64,000 bases of DNA from Voacanga thouarsii (Eukaryota; Streptophyta; Magnoliopsida; Gentianales; Apocynaceae), in contig JANUWF010001719.1 in NCBI GenBank assembly GCA_026120185.1, forward strand, positions 806,001-870,000, written 5' to 3'. The translations under genes and the position numbers were made by a program. Below, one piece after another: positions 58,451 to 64,000 of the stretch; within the stretch, counting starts at the first letter, position 1, and each line of letters starts with the position of its first letter. The notes under the pieces are model-generated. The model had not been told where the DNA came from. It worked only from the letters and a program-made list of their open reading frames with translations, and did no database searches.

Positions 58451-61020
58451 GTATATAATATATATATCAAATTGTATTTTGACCTTCCTATAATTTAAAA
58501 ATAACTTTAAATAATAGTCTAATAATTAAAAATATAAAAATAAATTTCTTTAAAATTAAATAAAATTTTTAAAAAGTAAATAAATCTAATTATTTTTGAA
58601 AAAAGAATATTTTTATTATTAATACTAAATTTAAAAATACAAGCTGCAAAAAAAAAAAAATTAATCCACAATAATTTAAAAAAAGAGTCCATAACAAATA
58701 ATTTAAAAATAAAAAAGTTCAAATCAATTATAAGCAAAACAAAAGTCCATGTCAAGATAAAAATAATATTAAAAAAGTAAATTATATGTGACTAATTAGC
58801 TTCTTTTGGAATCCGTTCAGTCCAAAAAAACAACAGAAAAAAACTTGATTCTTTACCCTCGTTTTACAATTCTGTGTCCACCCCTGTCCTCAAGTATATT
58901 TTTGATCCAAGAAACTATATAATTTCTTGTCAGTGTTTCTATAAATGGTTAGCATACTTTTTAGGTAGGTTGATTGATTAGTTTAGTGATATAAATAACA
59001 TGATTGGGAGGTTTGAATTTGCTGCCATTGGTTGTGTATATGCACTCATGGACTTTTTAATACAAATTGTTCTATTAATCTCTGCAAATTTATCACTTTT
59101 CTCTTGCTTTTTTGGAAGCAGAAATCAAATACCTGCATTTGGAAGAACCCATCCAACATAATTACAGGGGTAGCTTATCAATATTTTTATATGTGTCTAC
59201 TGATAAGCGAGAACGAATGTCAAACAAATTATTCTAAGGGTAGGTATTTAAGTAAATAATCATATCCATGGATGGAATTTGCATACATTGGAAGAACAAT
59301 ATTATATGGATAGATACGTTAAAGAATAATTTCATAATTTTTTAAAAAAATATTAGAAGATTAAAAGATAATATTTTAAAAACTTTTTTTAAAAAAATAA
59401 TTTTATTAATGCTAAAACTAAATTTTAAAAAATTTTGGAGGGTGGGGGATGGTGCCCGCCCCTAGCTCCGTCGCTGATCATAGCTTTAAATAGAGAAACA
59501 AGATTAGGTATATAAATATCGGTGAACATATTAATGAGGATAATTTTATTACTTAAGAGCGCGTGCGAAAGGGGAAGAAATATGTATCGTTGCTACTAAG
59601 CAGACTTCTAAATATCTTAGGATATATATAGTGCGTGGTCCTTGTTCATTTTTTGTGTAATCGTTCCCTATGTTTATTAATTTTATTTTATTTCATCATG
59701 ATTTTATTATTATTTTTAAATGTTAAATTCTTAATTACGCCTGCGTCAACATGTAATAGAATTAAACAACTAATTGTGAAAATCAAAAGTTTTTGTGATT
59801 TCTCACTTTCAATTTTTACTTTATTTCTGCTTTATGGAAAATGAAATAGGTGCTTTCACATTTTAATGAGAACATAGAAGAAGGGATTTTCATTTCACAG
59901 TTCACGATATTAAGATTACAATTTGAAACTGATCATATTAAGATTGATATTGCTTACTAACTGCATCAACATGCAATAGCTATAGTTTCTTGGCTAAGGA
60001 AAAAAAAATAACAAAAGAAACATAACTCTTATTAGCGAAGTCCCCCCCCCCCCCCCCTCCCCCTCCAAAAAAAAAATTTATATTGATCAAATAATATCCA
60101 TGTGCGTTATATATATATACTCATCGACATTATATATGAGTGCTTATAGTTATTGAATTAACTTTCATACATTGTCATTTTCTTGAAATTTTGCACAAGT
60201 ATATTTAATTTTTTTAACATTTAAATAAATATAATAAATTATATATGACCGTCCAGATTTAAATATTTTATCTTCCATTTTTACTGGAGTAAGTTTGAAA
60301 CTATCTATCCAATTTAGAGCCCAATACCTGAACAGGCTTTCTTGAATGATGTTTTTTTAGTCTGGACCTGAAAGACATTACAAGCCTGTCGAAGCTTGAG
60401 GCATTTCTAAAGTTTTTATAGGCTTTTAGCCATATAGGCTTCGCTCAGCCCACGAAAAAGGTTTTGCAAAGTGGCCCATTTCTAAATTATTCCTTTTGTT
60501 TTCCTTTGTTTACTTTTTAAAACTTATAGTTGTGTCTTTCTATTTTGTTGATTAACGAACATCTCGAATTCGACCCTTTAAATTGTAATCATTGAAAATT
60601 TTTTACAGGTCAAATTTGTAATTTTAACTCTAATTTCTTTATATTTAAAAGTTTTTACGCATTGAAGTTAACTTATTTATGGATGATATGATATTAAAAT
60701 CATGAATTTAGTTTTTTGAATGATAAAATTATAAATTTACTCTTTTTCAAAATTTTGCATAGTTCCAATTAAGTGTTTGAAAATAATAAGAAATTGAGTT
60801 AACTAATGACACAATTATAAATTTTAAAATTTTAGAGGGATGATATTGATTACTTTGACAAAAAGAGGATACAATTATACAAAATGGTAATATTTTTGAG
60901 AGGTAAAAATTTTAAAATCCTTATAAATAATCCATATGGATAACTACTACTGCTACAATTATTATTATTATTATTGAGTGGTTTGGTTTGTCAACTTTTT
61001 CTAGTTATATTAAACTTTCC

Positions 61021-61927
61021 TGTTATAGTAATGTAAGTTTGAAAGATTGTAAAATAAGAAGTTTAACAAATACGACAAATTAATAACGTAATTAGACTAT
61101 CAACAAACCTACATTCACAAGTCTACGACTAGTAAAAAAAATTCACTAAACTTTAACAAAAGTTATAAGAATAACACTTATTTCAAATCACCAAATTATC
61201 CCCAATAGACTCTAACAGAACACAACATAGTGCTCTTTCTATCAAAATCACAAATGACCATTATTAAATTCAACCATCATAATTGATCCTCCATTAATCA
61301 TTGTTATAGCAATTTGGTAGGTCTTCATTTGACTTCTAAAACCTTTCCACCTAAAAGGTAATTTCATAGAAAAAGTATTTCATTCAATCTCTGTCAAGAA
61401 GAAAAGCAACGTAGAAGTAAATAATTTGAATCACTAATGAACACGTTAATAGTGAGTAATAGAAAACTTCATTAATGATGTATGCATCAAAACCTCACAG
61501 AGTATAAACATGAATTCCTTACTCTATTTTTTGCTTGACTCTCCAAAGAATGTTCTCTAGAATTCGTGTCTTTCTTCTTGCTTCATGGTCAGATTTATAC
61601 TTGCGATAGAATTATTGTCTCATCATTAAATTAGGAGATTGCTAAATTATTTTTCTCCCTCATGTTTCCAAAAATATTGCAATCCCACTTATACTCAAAT
61701 TCATCCTTCTTCGTGTAAAATCTTCATTAGATTCCCTTCCAAGATATTTCCTAGATTTGTTGAAACTTTTCTAAATTTTAGTTTTCTAGTCTACTTCAAA
61801 TTATTCTTGCATCAAACTTTGTCAATATTGCAATTTGCTAAAGCAACTGCAGAACCGACACCATTTTGTCAAAAATCTCTGTTAAGATGCTCGTCAGCCA
61901 ACAACATTGGCAATACGAATCCTAACA
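61021..61927 (-). repeat. 3' LTR of a second LTR retrotransposon
   Basis: On the minus strand the segment starts TGTTAGGATTCGTATTGCC directly after a polypurine tract and ends CTATAACA at 61021, giving TGTTA...TAACA ends over 907 bases. It contains an AACCTACATTCACAAGTC block typical of plant LTRs. The partner LTR would lie beyond 64000, so neither identity nor target duplication can be checked. Confidence 0.6.
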
Positions 61928-61943
61928 ATCTCCTCCTTTAGCA
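61928..61943 (-). other. Polypurine tract of the second LTR element
   Basis: The minus strand reads TGCTAAAGGAGGAGAT directly before the TGTTAGG start of the LTR, a classic plus-strand primer site. Confidence 0.7.
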
Positions 61944-62339
61944 TTATTTGATAAAAAATCATACACTACACAATCTTCAGTGTAACACAAGTGTCAATAT
62001 AGATTGTAACACAACTCCTCCCACAAAGTACACAATCAAGAAAAAACAAGAATTAGCAACAATGCATAACAGATATGGTATTAGGAATATCGTCAACAAT
62101 AGTAGCAATAGCAAGTATCTCTAATTACTATTACAAAAACTTTAAATTGTTTAGCAAAGGGAATTCAACAAAGAGAAATAAAAGATTATTTATTGTTTAG
62201 AATTAGCAACCATAAACAAAACGACCAAACAAAATCACCATATCACAAACCAAACCATCGTTATCATTTTCATTACTATTCTTATGTCTCACTCTTTTTG
62301 TAGCAAATAGATGCCAAAACCATTAGCCATAAAACTCCC

Positions 62340-63180
62340 TCTAAGTTTGAGTCATGACTTTGTACAAAGTCATCTGGTCGGCCTGAACTTGCTGAAGTGA
62401 TGTCAAAACAGTGTCAAGCTTAATAGCAAGCTGAACAACAGAGGAGACCAACAGAGTAATCTTCTTAGTGCAGCTAGTGAGCTACTACATAAGCGCATCA
62501 GAGGTAGAGGTGTGAGGAACTGGTGGCTTTGGCTTTAGAAGGGATGGAGCTGTAATAGGTTGTGCAGGCATATTATGTGTAGAGGATTGCCCTTCAAGTT
62601 ACAACAATTTTTTTATTGGAGTCTTCATTTGAGCAGTAGGACCAAGTACTAATACCTTTTTCAAAAGTTGCCGAAGAACTTTCAAATCATTCACAATCTT
62701 GTTATACTGAAGTTTGATGGGATTAGGACAGACACGAAAATACTCAGACAATAAACAAGGATAGGGAGCAGTTAGTAGAGGAGATTTCCACATGTCGAAC
62801 AACTTGTTGCAATATCAGATCTCATAAGTTAAACTCTAATCCTTTTCCAATCTTGTATAACAATGTAGTTGTATCCTTCAATACAATAGAGACATTATTA
62901 GTTGGAATCCAATTGTAACATCAGATTTTATATAGAGAAAAATAAAAATGAATAAGTTGAGAGGATTTCAAATAGCTCACTGCTGACCAAACAACAAGAT
63001 TCCCATCTATTAAAGTTTTGCACATGTTTCTCACATATACTTCTTCATCCAAGCCTTCAATTTCTTTATGATATAGAACATCAAAGATTTCTGATATGGA
63101 CATCTGGGCTAAAATTAATAAGTGCTCCCTACACAAACACATACTGGTAGAATGAACCATTGCTGTTTGTAATTGTTATC
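62340..63180 (-). pseudogene. Degenerate transposon-encoded protein in the second LTR element
   Basis: Reading leftwards, broken frames run from about 63160 (MSISEIFDVLYHKEIEGLDE, then NMCKTLIDGNLVVWSAVSYL) through about 62850 (KIGKGLEFNL, QQVVRHVEIS) to 62599 and end in a proline-rich tail. The wording resembles the plant-specific putative transposon protein domain found inside many non-autonomous LTR elements; this is from memory. At least four stops interrupt it. No gag, RT or integrase is seen inside the window. Confidence 0.45.
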
Positions 63181-63239
63181 TTCAGGTTTGAATACTCTCT
63201 GATTAGAGTGTGATGCATCAGGTTTGGGTAATAAAAATC

Positions 63240-64000
63240 ATTCATTTTTAGATCAATTCACAATCAAGTTTTAATTAAAACGTTAATCCCAAATCACACA
63301 TATGAGCAAGTATACCTATCATTAAGTATAGTATAGGGAATTAAGTATTAATCCTTAAAGAACAAATATACACTAATTACTTTTCATCCCTTATTAACCT
63401 ACTAACTAAATTGATTAAGAGGAAATAAAAGAAAAACAAACAATTAAATACAAACAAAGCATAGGAGAGAAAACATGTACATAGATAGACATCTCTAAAG
63501 ATATAATAATAATTGATTAGCAAATCTCTCAGTTAATCATTATCCTGGCATCATGAAAGAATAAATTAGAATCACTTTGTTTGCAATGTATGATTCTCTA
63601 TCTTCTAATTAAATTAGTGGATATATTCTATCTCACCAATTTTACTCAAAAGACGCATTAAACTCATTCTTTGGCAAATACATCTACATTCTAGGTGATA
63701 TGAATATGAAATTAGCTAATGACTATATATTTTAGGTGAAATCAACTAATTTTTTATTACTCAAGTTCTTGTTTTTAATCTTCTTTCGCAATCCAATTAA
63801 GATATAATAAATATGAAATCAATTAAATTGAATCCACTTCTAACTTCATTTTTCAATCGATTAGAAAGAGGGAACATTCAATCAATTCGTCAAATAAATC
63901 AAGTAATCCAATACCAAAAATAATAATCAATTGATCAAAAATCTAAGATCAGTACAAAATTATGAATCCAAAAATATCATCTAAATATAATTAAAACATT
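63240..64000. other. Unassigned end of the window
   Basis: AT-rich sequence, probably the interior of the second LTR element continuing past the edge. No primer-binding site or second LTR is visible. Confidence 0.4.

Larger units (their letters stand above)
53827..61020. other. Gene-free stretch
   Basis: No coding gene recognised. The longest frames (54834-55307 plus, 57753-58217 minus) have no domain and no family resemblance. It contains TA runs (55756-55789, 58412-58445), a G-rich motif (55178-55212), C tracts (58388-58406, 60043-60065), a candidate hairpin transcript (56790-56866) and an ATT run (60959-60974). Confidence 0.55.

Overview
The window looks like nuclear DNA of a flowering plant, most likely a eudicot. 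It is very AT-rich and gene-poor. Its genes belong to land-plant families: RKD (RWP-RK), SAUR, AT-hook/PPC and SUPERMAN-type single-C2H2. It is full of plant transposable elements: Copia LTR elements, a MULE, Stowaway-like MITEs, a tRNA-derived SINE and fold-back elements. I cannot name the species.

Layout. (1) 143-5555 is a complete Copia LTR retrotransposon on the minus strand. Its two 356-bp LTRs look identical on reading, and AGAGA flanks it on both sides. Its gag and pol are broken, and the integrase/protease part is replaced by an opposite-strand, intron-containing RWP-RK (RKD-like) gene whose four exons join in one open frame of 365 codons. (2) 5.6-11.9 kb is AT-rich DNA without genes. 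(3) 11.9-12.5 kb holds a small SAUR-like gene. (4) 12.5-19.6 kb shows no gene, only a MITE and a perfect hairpin. (5) 19.86-20.70 kb, minus strand, is an AT-hook (AHL) gene with a 5' leader reaching about 21.0 kb. (6) 21-40.7 kb is a gene desert with MITEs, a SINE, long inverted repeats and microsatellites. (7) About 40.68-46.75 kb is a degenerate Mutator-like element with long terminal inverted repeats and a broken mudrA-type transposase. (8) 49.86-50.58 kb is a SUPERMAN/ZFP10-11-like zinc-finger repressor gene with a C-terminal EAR motif. (9) 50.6-61.0 kb has no recognisable gene but carries three Stowaway-like MITEs, a G-quadruplex motif and a candidate hairpin RNA. (10) 61.02 kb to beyond the window is the 3' part of a second minus-strand LTR element.

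The three ordinary host genes (SAUR, AHL, zinc finger) are all regulators of growth or development. They lie 7-29 kb apart and form no cluster. The most notable object is the Copia element at the left end: a young, apparently trans-mobilised LTR retrotransposon carrying an intact-looking copy of a gene of the RKD class. RKD factors govern egg-cell and embryo identity in plants. Because the gene lies antisense to the element's genomic RNA, its introns would survive reverse transcription, and LTR-driven transcription would produce RNA antisense to it.
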